Part shown: in pieces, positions 1 through 36,389 of the stretch
How the letters are laid out: every line of letters starts with the position of its first letter
Position numbering within the stretch: position 1 is the first letter of the stretch
NCBI GenBank assembly: GCA_004794785.1
Contig: SJOL01006496.1
Coordinates: 589,564-653,563 of the forward strand
DNA: 64,000 nt
Origin: Opisthorchis felineus
Lineage: Eukaryota; Platyhelminthes; Trematoda; Opisthorchiida; Opisthorchiidae
Direction: 5' to 3'
Program-made: the position numbers and the translations under genes
The notes under the pieces: generated by a model
Database searches by the model: none
Seen by the model: only the letters and a program-made list of their open reading frames with translations
What the model was told of the DNA's origin: nothing

Positions 1-2
1 TT

Positions 3-149
3 TTCTCATTTCGTGTAGTAGCTGCGTGGAATAACCTTCCTCTGACTGTTGTCCACGCTCCTCCTAGGACCCAGTTCAAAGCACTATTAGACACTTCCCT
101 ATGCGAATCCCCATGCTGGCAAGCATACTGTCCCGCGCTGAGAACTTAA
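3..149 (+). mobile_element. C-terminal end of a CR1/jockey-like LINE reverse transcriptase, cut by the window edge
   Basis: The third frame reads open from the window edge to a TAA at 147-149. It contains FRVVAAWNNLP, then LTVVHAPP, then QFKALLD. The pattern R-V-V-x-x-W-N-x-L-P followed some residues later by F-K-x-x-L-D is typical of the C-terminus of CR1/Rex/jockey-like LINE ORF2 proteins. The rest of the element lies outside the window. The sequence after the stop should be its 3' UTR, and part of it (205-279) recurs at 4481-4555. The clade is inferred from this short motif only. Confidence 0.6.
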
Positions 150-204
150 AGAGCAGTGCTACAGCTTTTATTTGCTTGTGCCTTTCAGGTGTACGACAGC
201 CGCT

Positions 205-279
205 GAACGACAAGAACAAAACCGACCCGGGAAACTTGGGCAAAAGCCTCGATCCTGTGTATCAATCCGTGAGTCCGTG
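205..279. repeat. 75-base dispersed repeat, copy 1 (partner at 4481-4555)
   Basis: By eye this segment matches 4481-4555 at about 68 of 75 positions with no gaps. Both copies contain GACCCGGGAA and CCTCGATCCTGTGTATCAAT. Copy 1 lies just after the stop codon of the CR1-like fragment, so it may be part of that element's 3' UTR. Confidence 0.75.
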
Positions 280-3200
280 GCCATAAGCCCAACAGTCCAA
301 GGCCACGAGGCCCTAGTGTTTATTTTATGTTTTAGTTCAGTTTGACCGGCTGGATTACGCCAAATCTGCTGCTTCACCAGATCCGTTGTTCTGGTTTCTC
401 ATTTTCCGCAGCTTATATTTTTCTTGTCATTGTCAGGCAGGAAGGCTCTTGTTTTGCCCCCGTTTTGTTCTTGCCCGACACCTTCAAATTCTAACGTCCA
501 CTCGGATAATGCCCACTTTTTATGACACTGTCCCTTTTCCACGCAATCCAATGTACCCACAAACCCCGCCAGTTATGCTTTTATTCTGACTGTAACACTA
601 GTCACCCTTGATGGCATGCCACCCACAAGTTGGGAATTAACGTTATTAATAACCTTAAGAAGAGAATCAACACTATGACTCAAATAAGCTAGTTTCTAAT
701 TTGAAACTTTGCGTCCATTCGGCTTAATTTTGAAAGCTGGTGTGAATTTCCGGCCGCTTTCCGGACACAATTATGGAAGAACCAAGTACTCAGCGCAGGG
801 CACTAAGTTGGGGCCAAAAGTATTAGGCTCGCAAGAGGTACTTGCAACAAGCTTTGCTCACCTTTACCTCGGCTGGCTTATGTGCTTAAACATCACCGAT
901 TCACTATGATGGACGGCACCAATTTTCAACGATGAGCATTATTCGTCAATGTGGTCTGCCGCTGTCATTGTCAAAATTATTGTCTTGTTGGCCACTGCAC
1001 GAAAGGCGGCGTTTTTGCACTTTTTCGAAAATGCAGTGACTCGACTCTTAGGGTGCTCGGGCCAACTTACCCTACACTGCCACTTGATAAACTTGACCTC
1101 TCCAAAAAGGACGTCGTCCGCTAACCGTAAGGTCTGCATTCAGTATGTTCCTGTTTCACTAAGTGGTTTAACGTCCAGTAGCGTTGTAACACTGCGCCTA
1201 GTACCGAGCTCATCAAAACCGACATACACCAGTATTTCGCCAGAACCACTACAATCAAAATTGTATTGGCATGCGGGTTTACCAGTCGTTCTGTAACGAA
1301 TCACCTAGGAAGACTGAGCGTAGATGTAGAACGCACACAGCTCGGCCTGGACGGCTTTGTTCCCACCGGTGGTGCCCGGAACACCTCGATATTTCCACAA
1401 TAATTCAGGCAGGCAAACTTTAAACCGGAGAACTCTAAAACGGAGTTGCTTTCTTATTCGAAAGGCGACACCTTTGGAATAAGTATCGTCTTCACCTCTG
1501 AGTTGCAGGCTTTTGTCTCCATGCGATACGCCAAAGTGAAGGAATGCTTGTGAGATCTTACGACGCTAAGAGCAGCGGAGGTGTTTCCCGCAAACAGTTT
1601 AGTGTATACAAAACGGCCCCCTATAGACGCTACCAGCTCAGGCTATTAGGGGCGGTAAGAAATGTTCCATCATGGTATACGTTGTGGCAGCACCGCTGTC
1701 TGCTGACGTCTTCCCAGCGGGAGCAATTTCTCATCAAGTCCACCCTGCTATTCTTGCAGTTCCAGAGAATGACTGCCTCTGGCAGCGTGAGAACTCATAC
1801 ACGCTGTTGTTTGCCTCCACGCTCGGTCTTCTCCACCACCGGATATGGCTTTGTTTACCGTGCCGTTGGCTGTTTAGAGCTTGCAGTGGTAATCCCAAGC
1901 TTAGCACCTTGATGATCCCACATTTCATTGTGCTGTCACAGTTTGGTACATGCACAATCCAACGGGTCTTCCTTCCTCTTCCTTCCTTGGTGTTACCCTT
2001 GGTAATACCCTTCCCTAACATTTCAGACAAGTCCTTTCTTATCATTTCGATGTCTCCTGTCACACTCCGCCCTTTGCACAATGCAGCCTCTCTGGATTGA
2101 ACTCGTGACCAAAACACACTAAGTTTTACCACTCCTTCTATCACATCAACCGTGTCCCGTCTCCTCTATCAACTTTCAGAACAGTTAACTGATTGCAACA
2201 CACCCATTTTTTTCTGAGTCACTCAATTCGTTGTTGTTATGCGGTCTAACTTAGGCCTCCGACCTTAAGTCCCCACGTGCGGCTTGCCTATCCCTGGTCT
2301 TGACACTCCAGTACACCCAATTAAGCTATGTACCTGTTCTTTGCCTCTATTCTACCATGCAATTCATTCCTTGATCGTAACATTTGTCTCACTTCAAACG
2401 TGTGGTCCATTAGCCATTCTGTTTATCTTTTTTCGGCCATCTATGTATGGCACTTCTGTCCTCTCATTGACTCATCGTTTCTGATTTGGCATACGGTAGT
2501 AGCAGCGACCACCCACCGCCGTCTTAAAAGTAGGACATTTCCAGATTCTGCAAAATACACTTGGCCACCCCGTTGCATTGTCGGTCGTACCCACCGTCTC
2601 CATTCTTTAGATTGATGAAATATCTCTGTCCAGGTGCTTGCCCCATGTATTTATTGGCGGGTCGTGCCTGTGAAGAAGCCGAATATCTGTGTCGTGAATG
2701 CGAGTCGTGTCTGGGTAATGGGTGTTGCGTCCTCCGTTTCGGAATTCCCCTTACCTAAAAGGACCTACCGCAGGGCCTTCATACATGATGAAGTGCCACA
2801 AGACGCATATGGTGGGGCTTTAACCTCCAATGGAAACTTTCATGTGGTCGCCAGTGGCAGGATGGAAGGCCGTTTCTCGATCCTGTGGATATTTAACATG
2901 GTGGTGGAGATGTGAACTGTGGTCACAGCAGTGATCAGTTACTATAGAAATTAAAAAAATTTCCCCAGCGATTGGTCAACTCGGCTGAGGCATCGCTTAA
3001 ACCACATTAAGTTCATAAATGTATGTCCCGCCTCATTCACTAACCTGGGTCTGTGCTAACCTGCCCGTGTTTGGTTTGCCTGTCTCATAACGCTTTCCAG
3101 GACCTTGTTATGGAATTAACTATTGCGCTTGGATAAGTACTGCTTCTGCTGTTACACTCTAAGCCCTATACTGAGGAGCCCGTTCTCACTTAGATAAAGC

Positions 3201-3650
3201 GAGTATTGGTTTGGCGGAGGCCAGTTATGGTGCTGGAAACCTGAGGGTGTGTACCTTTGACCACCTAATAGGTAAGAAAATGAATCATGAAAGAGTGTGC
3301 CTTAAGGAGCGAAATAAAGAAAGGGTGCCACGTGTGACTAGAAATCAAGATGCAGAAGGGCCTACGAGATACAACGTGGATTTGCTGACTGCAGCGGAGA
3401 CCATAACCGGTAATCTCACACTCCTACTTTGCTTTTCCATCTCACCAGATACTAGCTCTCGCTCATAGCAAACAACCCTCCAGCCAGGCCCCCTACCTAT
3501 GTTCAATAAATCGTTTCCTTTGCCCACACAAATGCACATGACCACATGCACACGCCTAATTACAGTTTGCACCAGCTCGCTTATGATTATATGCATCGTC
3601 CCAACTCTTATGCCCGGCTCCTTATGCGGTAGGGCTTAGTCACTTTATTT
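280..3650. other. Upstream intergenic region with no recognised gene
   Basis: There are many short overlapping open frames on both strands, none longer than about 142 codons, and none with a motif or splice context I recognise. I see no tRNA, rRNA or clear repeat here. Confidence 0.5.
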
Positions 3651-3653
3651 CAG
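3640..3653 (+). promoter_or_regulatory. Possible 3' splice acceptor upstream of VPS4 (trans-splice or 5' UTR intron)
   Basis: A pyrimidine-rich stretch ends in TTTATTTCAG at 3653, about 183 bases before the VPS4 ATG. Flukes add a spliced leader to some mRNAs, so this could be a leader acceptor, or the end of a 5' UTR intron. No donor can be matched with confidence, so this stays a suggestion. Confidence 0.25.
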
Positions 3654-3768
3654 ATCTTCTGCACAAATATGAGCATCCATGGTACAAGCAACTCCCAGTC
3701 AACCAACCTTCGGTTCTCTACTCACCACGTCTAATGGATTCATCGGCCCTATCAAACCAAATAGCTGA

Positions 3769-3779
3769 CCAATCACGTG
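3769..3779 (+). promoter_or_regulatory. CCAAT box overlapping an E-box, proximal to VPS4
   Basis: The sequence CCAATCACGTG joins a CCAAT box directly to the palindromic E-box CACGTG, 57 bases before the start codon. E-boxes bind bHLH-zip factors. The TFEB/MITF-type lysosomal (CLEAR) element has the same core, but its flanks match only in part here. A role in VPS4 transcription is inferred from position alone. Confidence 0.35.
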
Positions 3780-3836
3780 CGAGGCTAGATTGTGTTGGCC
3801 GCTGGCTACTCACAAAGCGGCTCCCAGAAGGCTGTA

Positions 3837-29385
<25,549 letters not shown>

Positions 29386-30707
29386 TCGCTTAAAGCGTGT
29401 GACAATCCGTAGCAACGTGCTTTCGCTGTCATTCTTCTTTGTTCGTGGCCTTCCTGCTCTGCGAAATACCCCCTTACCTGTCACACTGATCGTCACACGT
29501 TCTCACCCTGGCACCATTCCCCCAGTTACGCTAACTTACTAGTACAGAATCGACTCTACTCATTTGGTCTTTTACCCATCCTCAGACCGGATAAGTGCTT
29601 TTTCCGAAACTGTGGTGCCCGAGATATTTGACTCTGCACGTTTATTGAGTATGTTTATTACTGTTGGGGTATACCACCTTCCTCACGAGTGCCCTATGAA
29701 ATTAATCCCCTTCTTGGACCGTATTGTTTCTGTGCACCACAAGGATCCCTGTGACTGAGTTCCAGAATCACATCTGATTTTCTTGACGCGCTGGTATTCT
29801 GTGCAACTGGGACGTGGCCCATGAACTATGAGGTCTAATTGTTTTCCGGTTGCGTATTTTGTCTCATTCCTCTCTGATTCTCTTTAATGGACGCCGTTCA
29901 CGATATGGATTTATCCAAGCTGAACTCTTACCAGTTATTATTACACTGAATTGATGCTTCTCCTGTTTGAGACGCTCAACCTTTTCGCAGCAGAACGTTT
30001 GGCTGGTCTCTGAGCCCTCAGTACTCATAGAACTATGACTGGGCATTTTACAGTATCCAAATTCCCCTCACGATTATCCTCCTGAATAGGGGCCATCACG
30101 AGGAAATCCACAGTAATCCCACACAAGAGGCCGGCTTCGAGATAGAAAATACCTGGTTGATCTTTGGGGTGAATATACACTTGGTTGTTTTTCACGGCAA
30201 GGGTGTTCTAAGTTCCTCGGGTGGCGGACAGGTATAACCCCTCTTTGGAAACCCTATTGCATTTGGCGCTTCCAGGAGCACATCAATCATTAAATGTTAG
30301 TTTATCAGGTCGCGGTTGCACTTACTTTCAGTAGCTTTTTATTAGGGTTTGTTTCCAGGCCTGCTAATGAAGTTCTTTAGGTTTACTTGAAAGTTTGTCT
30401 GTCGTCCCCAAGTGAACTTTTCAATTGAAAATTCGCGATCCAATTGAAGTCAATCAGTGTTGAAAAACATTCTGTTGTTGTTGCATCGTCGTTGGTAATC
30501 ATAGGCAATGCGCATTTCACAGACCTCCAGAAGCATCCGGACTCACGGCTCCCTGAAAACCCTTTGATTGGACTAGGAGTAGCTGATCAGCAGTGTGATT
30601 AACTCGTAATTAAATGCCATTATCTTTCAATAGCAGTCCACGACACATGGCAGGTCCCTCGATTGACGGATTATCAGTTCGGAAACGTGTACGGGGTTTT
30701 CTACTGC
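29386..30707. other. Region after VPS4, including its 3' UTR, no further gene seen
   Basis: No AATAAA occurs here. The first after the stop is at about 31348, and an ATTAAA variant is near 30290. The mRNA end therefore cannot be placed. Open frames are short and without motifs. Confidence 0.5.
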
Positions 30708-30880
30708 AGCTACCAATCAAGAGGTCGTTGGCTCAAACTTCCCTAGAGGTTCGTGAAACGCGAACTGTTGGTGATTCCCAACAAAGATGAAGCGGCTGCA
30801 CAGTGGTTTTCGGCATTTCACCATAGGCTGACCTCACTTGTAGAGTTGAATTTCAACTAAAGCTCCAACATTCCCTCACT
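30708..30880 (+). mobile_element. tRNA-like SINE, family B, copy 1
   Basis: The shared body reads TTCGTGAAACGCGAACTGTT, GGTGATTCCCAACAAAGATG, AAGCGGCTGCACAGTGG, TTTTCGGC and GGCTGACCTCACTTGTAG. The same blocks in the same order occur at 34480-34675, 49925-50138 (minus) and 50188-50470. The tRNA-like head is degraded in this copy. Confidence 0.7.
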
Positions 30881-33778
30881 ATTTGCATACTCTAAATTAA
30901 TTAGTGATCTGAACAGCGCCCATCGAAGCATAGATAGATTGTTTTTTTTACTCGCTTGTAGCCAAGCAAGTGGTCTTGCATGAGAAAGTCTAGCCGTTCC
31001 GCTTTTCTAAACAACTTGGGCACATCCTCTGGATGTTAACAGTTTTCATACTTTATACGTAAGAAATTCCCGAAACTCAGATGAGTGAACACACTTTCCC
31101 AGCGCAAGATGAGGGCATGTTCCGCATGCATAGTTGGGTGACCGGGGTTAGATTTTTGCTTGTTTCACTTACCTACCTGCTTTCAGCTCTGGAGGAAACG
31201 TGTTTAGTTGGCAAATGTGTTACGGTTAGCCCCCAAAGTTAACTTAACGGCGAAAAAATGTGACAGAACGGATTGAAGACATGCATGCATCATTTCACAA
31301 AACCTGCCGGTGTATATTTTTTTCACAGGTGTTGATTTTTATTCAACAATAAATGAGCAAAAAGCACAACCTTTAGTGCCTTCCTTATGTCATGACATGC
31401 GGGTAAATGTCAGAAGTTCTCAATATGCTCCTTACAATGGAATTTCAAATAGGATATAGAATAAAGTGGTAATGTACCGTATAGAAGTATAAGAATGACC
31501 ATGGCTGTTGTTGGATAGTTGATTGCTCAGCTAGGTTCCCACGCTTCCATCTATGAAGAGTCATCCGAGTGGGTTGTTCGGATAACCAGGAGCTAAACTT
31601 CGACTATCCTGCTGGGTTTCCCAATATCTGAGTGCCTAATTTCTTCTATACACACAAATTAGTCACCTGTAGGTTACTCAGGGAATACCCACCAAACTTT
31701 CAGGTTTTTAGAAGTGTGGTAGATATTTTCAGACGAATAGAAGAACATAGAAAAACATAAAACCCCACGATTGGCCGCAGTTCAGGCCCGGTCGACCAGT
31801 ACGGGTCATATGAAGTCCGCGAATACTGTGTTCACGGCACCCTACCGTCCGTTCGGCTAGCGTTAGGAGTAGCAAAATGAAAACACCACAAATAAGTGAT
31901 GGGCTTTTTAGGAGCGAAATTACGTTCAATTCCAGCGGCAAACCCTATAAACTGCATTGAGACCGACCCGATTTGACGCTTCCCAGACATATTCAACAGC
32001 CTCTGAGATGGCAGAGATGAAGTAGGCGTAAGTTTAGTTTTTTCCGTAGAATATCAAAAAACGACCTGGACATTTATTTCGTTTTTAGGAATGGTGTGCT
32101 CTTGGGATGGACCACTCTATCGTACACTAACACAAATTGAATATAGGGGATTAAAATCTCAATACAACACATTCGGTACCTCATCCAAGTTAAGATTTCC
32201 TATAAGAACATTTCAAACCAGGCCAGAATGGCTGTCGACAGAGTTCTGGTGTAGTTGGTTGGATCCTCCAAAACCAAGTCGGATGTGTCATACGTTGCTC
32301 GGTCCATTCTGGTAAACTGCCGCCGCAGAGTTGGGATTTGTTTTTGCGACATCGGAGTGTTCCACACGAGCAGTCGACTATATCGAATTCCCGCCGTCCA
32401 CAGCCGAACATTAGAGTAATAACAGCATTACCTATTTCTCCACGTTCATGAGCTGATATACAATTTACGTCGAAAACATCTGGACGTACTGCTGCTGTCA
32501 TTGTGACTCCGCCCGGTATCATAAATGGGTTTCGAAAATACCCCTGTTTTTTGTCGATTTTACAACCCCTAAGCTGAATGGAAAATTCCTCATGTACTTC
32601 CTTATAAGTGGCTAAAGAGGAGTGATATTTTTAAGTACACGAGAAGCTTTTCTGTGTTCTATATTGTTTTTGTGCCAACGTTTCATATAAAACAAGGTGA
32701 TCCGGGTAGCTAAATGTAGTTACAGCTGCAGCCAATCGATCGCTGCAACGTGATCAGCTGACAGTTTTCATTCCAGCGTGGGTAACACATTCTTCTCGAA
32801 CTGAGCCTTCATCTACTCTCTGTGTTACTGATTTGTTCATGTATTTCTCCTGAATGTGTCGAACACTCCGTTGACTGACCTTTTTATGGCCATCGAAGTA
32901 CATTGCGCATTCGGTTGAAATCCACCGTGCAGTCTGTCCATTTGAAACATTTCTTTCATTTGATGGCTCTTCATTTCAAAATCGCTCTACATTTCTTTCG
33001 TGGAGTTTCATTTAATTTTGAGACAATCCGTCACATTTACTGTATGGAAAGTATCGAAGACTCGCTAACATGCGAAACGTCCTCACACTCGTTCTGTACT
33101 CACTTCCCGATCGTTCACCGACTGTCATGCTTGTCTTCAAGGCCATGAATACGGTTGGGGCTGGATTTCTTGTGGAACTAGTCATTTTGTTCTCCATTCG
33201 AATGCTCCCAAAACACCTTGTGCCATGTAACCCCTTGCTTAGGAAGTCCTATTCACAGCCCTCTCGTGTTGGTGCTAAAACGAAAAGACATATACGGATG
33301 TCTGGCGCTATGGCGGTCCATTTGTCAATGTTTGTCACCGCCGATGAACGGTCCGTCGCCGCTCCTCAAACTACTCCATCTGCGCCTACCTCCGGGGTTT
33401 ATTTCATGTCAGCTAATTGCAATGTTGGAGCGCCCAGATGGATCAAAACAGCAAGTGTCTTGGGTCAGGTCCTTGAAAGGTCCAAACATAGATATTTGCG
33501 GTTCCCTAGAAACATGCCTATGGGGTTCAAACTTAATTAGTTACTTCAAGTCTCCATCAACAACTAGTTATGCAATGATCGTTCTTCCGTTTGCTGAAAT
33601 GGGTAATTTAGTTAAAGACGTTTCGTTACTAACCTAGGTGACGTCATCAGTGCGTGGTGATTTGGTGCTGCGTCGGTGTGTAGGTGTGTATCAACGACAA
33701 CAAGTGTATGGCGAGATTATCAGTACCGGAGGAAGTGAATCGCTCCAGAGAGAGGAAACGTTTGTCTGCTCTCTCTCT
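30881..33778. other. No recognised gene
   Basis: A 110-codon minus-strand frame at 32190-32522 begins MIPGGVTMTAAVRPDVF and has an internal AG/GTAATG donor-like site. It could be an exon, but I cannot name a family. The rest is short open frames. Confidence 0.4.
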
Positions 33779-33802
33779 TTCTCTCTGCCTACGCAGAGAG
33801 AA
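33779..33802. repeat. Perfect 10-base inverted repeat with 4-base loop
   Basis: TTCTCTCTGC, loop CTAC, GCAGAGAGAA. It lies at the edge of a CT-rich run (33762-33786). It could form a small hairpin in RNA. No coding or terminator role is implied in a eukaryote. Confidence 0.9.
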
Positions 33803-34479
33803 GTAGTTAAGTGTGAATTTTACATTCAGCTTGAAAACCTCCTTCCATGAGCGCCGAGAACCGAAGTTACTGTAGTGACTGGGTATTTGAACGCACGGGT
33901 ATGCTTTTGCAGCTCTGAAGCTCGGTTGTTTCCATAGTTTGACTGGTACTCAAAAAGGCGACTGAGGTCGACGTTTAAATGTGTGCAGACATCCGGCTAT
34001 ACCTAGCCAGTGTAAGCTTCGGAAGCGCCACCGTCGGCTACTAAACAACTGACTCAAATTAATCATCTCGATATCTGCTGTCTATGAAGAAGGTGCGTTG
34101 AAGACCATCTTTCCTTCTGGAACACCTGCCTGAAATCCAGTCATAATATGATATGCGCGAAAGTGACGGTGCGCTCATACAGTTTAGTCACGCCGCTTCT
34201 CTCATCACATCTCCCAATACGCAGTGATACGGGAGTCTCGCCTATCTCGATCAATCCGCCCACAAAAGGAGTTCATGATGTCGTTGGTTGTGTAAGAAAT
34301 GGCAATTCTCAGCGAAGGCAGACAGCCTTCGGAACTATGTAAGTATGGTTGTGACACTCTTCTGACGTAGCTGACTGCCTTATTTGCCTCTCGACCCATT
34401 GAATCGAAGGTGGTCTCGATATTTGTTATTAGCGTGATGAGATTTGGGAATTTTTACCGGACACTTCGGTCGCTCATGG

Positions 34480-34675
34480 ACGGACGCCTTAGCGTTCAAA
34501 CTACTACTCGGGCGGTCGCGCGTTTGAAACTCGCTAGAATTTCGTGAAATCCTTACTGTTGATGTTTACCAATAAGGATGAAGAAGCTTTACAGTGCGTC
34601 CCCGGCTTTCAGCACAGACTGATTTAAATTACAGGACGAATTCTTTATTGAAAATTCCCAAGTCCCACGCTACTA
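34480..34675 (+). mobile_element. tRNA-like SINE, family B, copy 2
   Basis: The B-box-like GCGTTTGAAACTC is followed by the shared body TTCGTGAAATCC, TTACTGTTGATG, AATAAGGATGAAGAAGC, TTTACAGTGCG, CGGCTTTCAGCACAGACTGA and CCCAAGTCCCACGCTACT. The last block also appears as CCCAAGCTACT at the end of the 50.4 kb copy. Confidence 0.75.
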
Positions 34676-35154
34676 GCGAAGTACAGTCTTCCTGATATAA
34701 AGGCCATCTTCAGTTTGGTGGGTTGAGATGCCTTATGGAAATGCCTTCTATAAGATGGTGTTGTCATTGTAGACGTGGCGAATAACCCATTTATTTTGGA
34801 GCGTCCTGTCTCAACTCACAGTCACATACAGCTGTTCTCGGGATCCTTTGTCAAATGCTGTGTCTTGGGATTTGATATCGAGGTGGAAGATTATCAAGCT
34901 TACGTGAAGACCCGCACTGGTTATTTTTTTGGCGAACCTTGATGGTTTTATGTGAAAGCGCAGTGCTGCGCTACATCTTTTCGCCGCCACAAAGTAATCA
35001 CTGCACAGTTATGTCATCACACAGTTACAAATAACTATTTTATATTATACCGTACGTGACGTTCCACCTTTCCCTGTCACTTTCAGCTTTATCATCTCTG
35101 TTTTTCGATCAACGGTCCTTAGCACTACAAAAATTTCATAGCCATGTTTTTGAG

Positions 35155-35260
35155 GATACCTGAATATACGTTAGAGACACTGAACGATAAGGCGGCTAAC
35201 CGATGTCAGTGGCGTTTATGCTGTCAGCTTCTGTCCAGATTGTGTGATGGAGCCACTCAC
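35155..35260 (+). mobile_element. Short RTE-like LINE C-terminal fragment
   Basis: The reading YTLETLNDKAANRCQW, then RLCCQLLSRL, is very close to the LGTLRDMAANQCQW and FQFLSRLPG block of the copy at 11.2 kb. Only this end of the protein is present. Confidence 0.7.
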
Positions 35261-35464
35261 CGCGACTTCGATCCAGTGCCATTGACGGAGACGATTCTAA
35301 ATACAGAGAAGTGGTTCAAACTTCTTGGTTGCGTTTCCACGGTTACAATTACTGAGCCAAAAGAGACACCTCACCAACCAACCTTGCTCAATCTGATGTA
35401 TCTCTCTGAGCTGTCTGTCTACACAACTCGAACAATTTTTAATCGTGTTCTCTACCAGAGATGA

Positions 35465-35659
35465 TCATGAAGAACCGAGGCATCTCAATGCATTATTGTT
35501 TGTGAGTCCGGGGTGATAAGCTTGTCTGACGACGTGATTAAGCGCGTAAACTGCCTTCCTTCCTCTTCTCTGGACCTTCTCCAGCTCAGCTTTTCCCCCT
35601 TTAGACGGCGGATAGGAAGCAGGTGGCTCGTTATTTGGAATGATGCTAGTACAAGCCAC
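35465..35659 (-). mobile_element. Possible CR1/jockey-like LINE fragment
   Basis: The minus-strand frame reads AELEKVQRRGRKAVYALNH. L-E-K-V-Q-R-R is a hallmark after the thumb of CR1/Rex/jockey-like reverse transcriptases. The downstream residues do not match well, so it would be a small remnant. It may belong to the same family as the fragment at 3-149. Confidence 0.45.
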
Positions 35660-36356
35660 GAAACGCGACGGGAAACCTCGAGAGACTATTAGGAAATGCA
35701 GTCCTTGAGCCAGCAGGTGTTGATAACAACCGGGACCTTCTGCTACTTTTTTTGCTATTCATTTAACATTTACCTGGATTCTCGCATGAGGCTCCATGAG
35801 GCAAGCACCTCCAATGTGATACTTCTAGATTTCGGACTCCCTACAGGCAACGCATCAAAACTCGTTCAGGTGTCGACTCGATTTTCACGCAAGCACTGAC
35901 GTACTTTTGTCCAAAAACTCCATACTCCCATATTCACTTTGACTCAGGACTTTGCCTTTGTCTTTTAGTTGTGAAATTTCACAAATGCTATCTATGTGAG
36001 CCAGTCTTAATTAAATTCACTGCGTATTAATGAGCATACTACCCAGTCCCAACTTTGGAAGTTTTCTATACATATTCCCTAGTATTTCTGTCTGTTTACA
36101 ACTCCGCTAAGACGCTCATCTAAAAATCTACGACCAATGATATATAGAAAAACATCTTTCCTCATCCCCTCTGCCTTCATTGACGGGAGCGACTTGAAAA
36201 ATAATTCTGATGTACTCAGAGCCCCCTGGAGTGCTTTCTGTGCGCTATCGGGCTCCAGTCAAGCTCATACCTCCATGCCAGACACAAACTAAGTAGTTTA
36301 GGACTAAAGCTGACATACTTTCTGATATGACGGAAAAATGAGTCGTTGGACACGTC

Positions 36357-36389
36357 TCTGTGAAATATGACGTCGTCATATTTCACAGA
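36357..36389. repeat. 33-base near-perfect palindrome with a 1-base centre
   Basis: The arms are 16 bases each (TCTGTGAAATATGACG and CGTCATATTTCACAGA) around a single T. The arms are fully complementary. The centre reads TGACGTCGTCA, which contains a CRE-like TGACGT. It sits inside an 87-codon minus-strand open frame (36216-36479) that reads VKYDDVIFHRDVSNDSFF across it. Confidence 0.95.

Noticed and set aside
1672..2144. Overlapping frames of 122-142 codons on both strands
   Set aside because: No motif, no splice context and no codon pattern. Frames of this length are expected by chance in 64 kb.
33070..33640. Overlapping plus-strand frames of 139 and 156 codons, one with SPLVLVLKRKD resembling a Gypsy reverse transcriptase start
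   Set aside because: None of the other reverse transcriptase blocks follow in any frame, so the match is probably chance.
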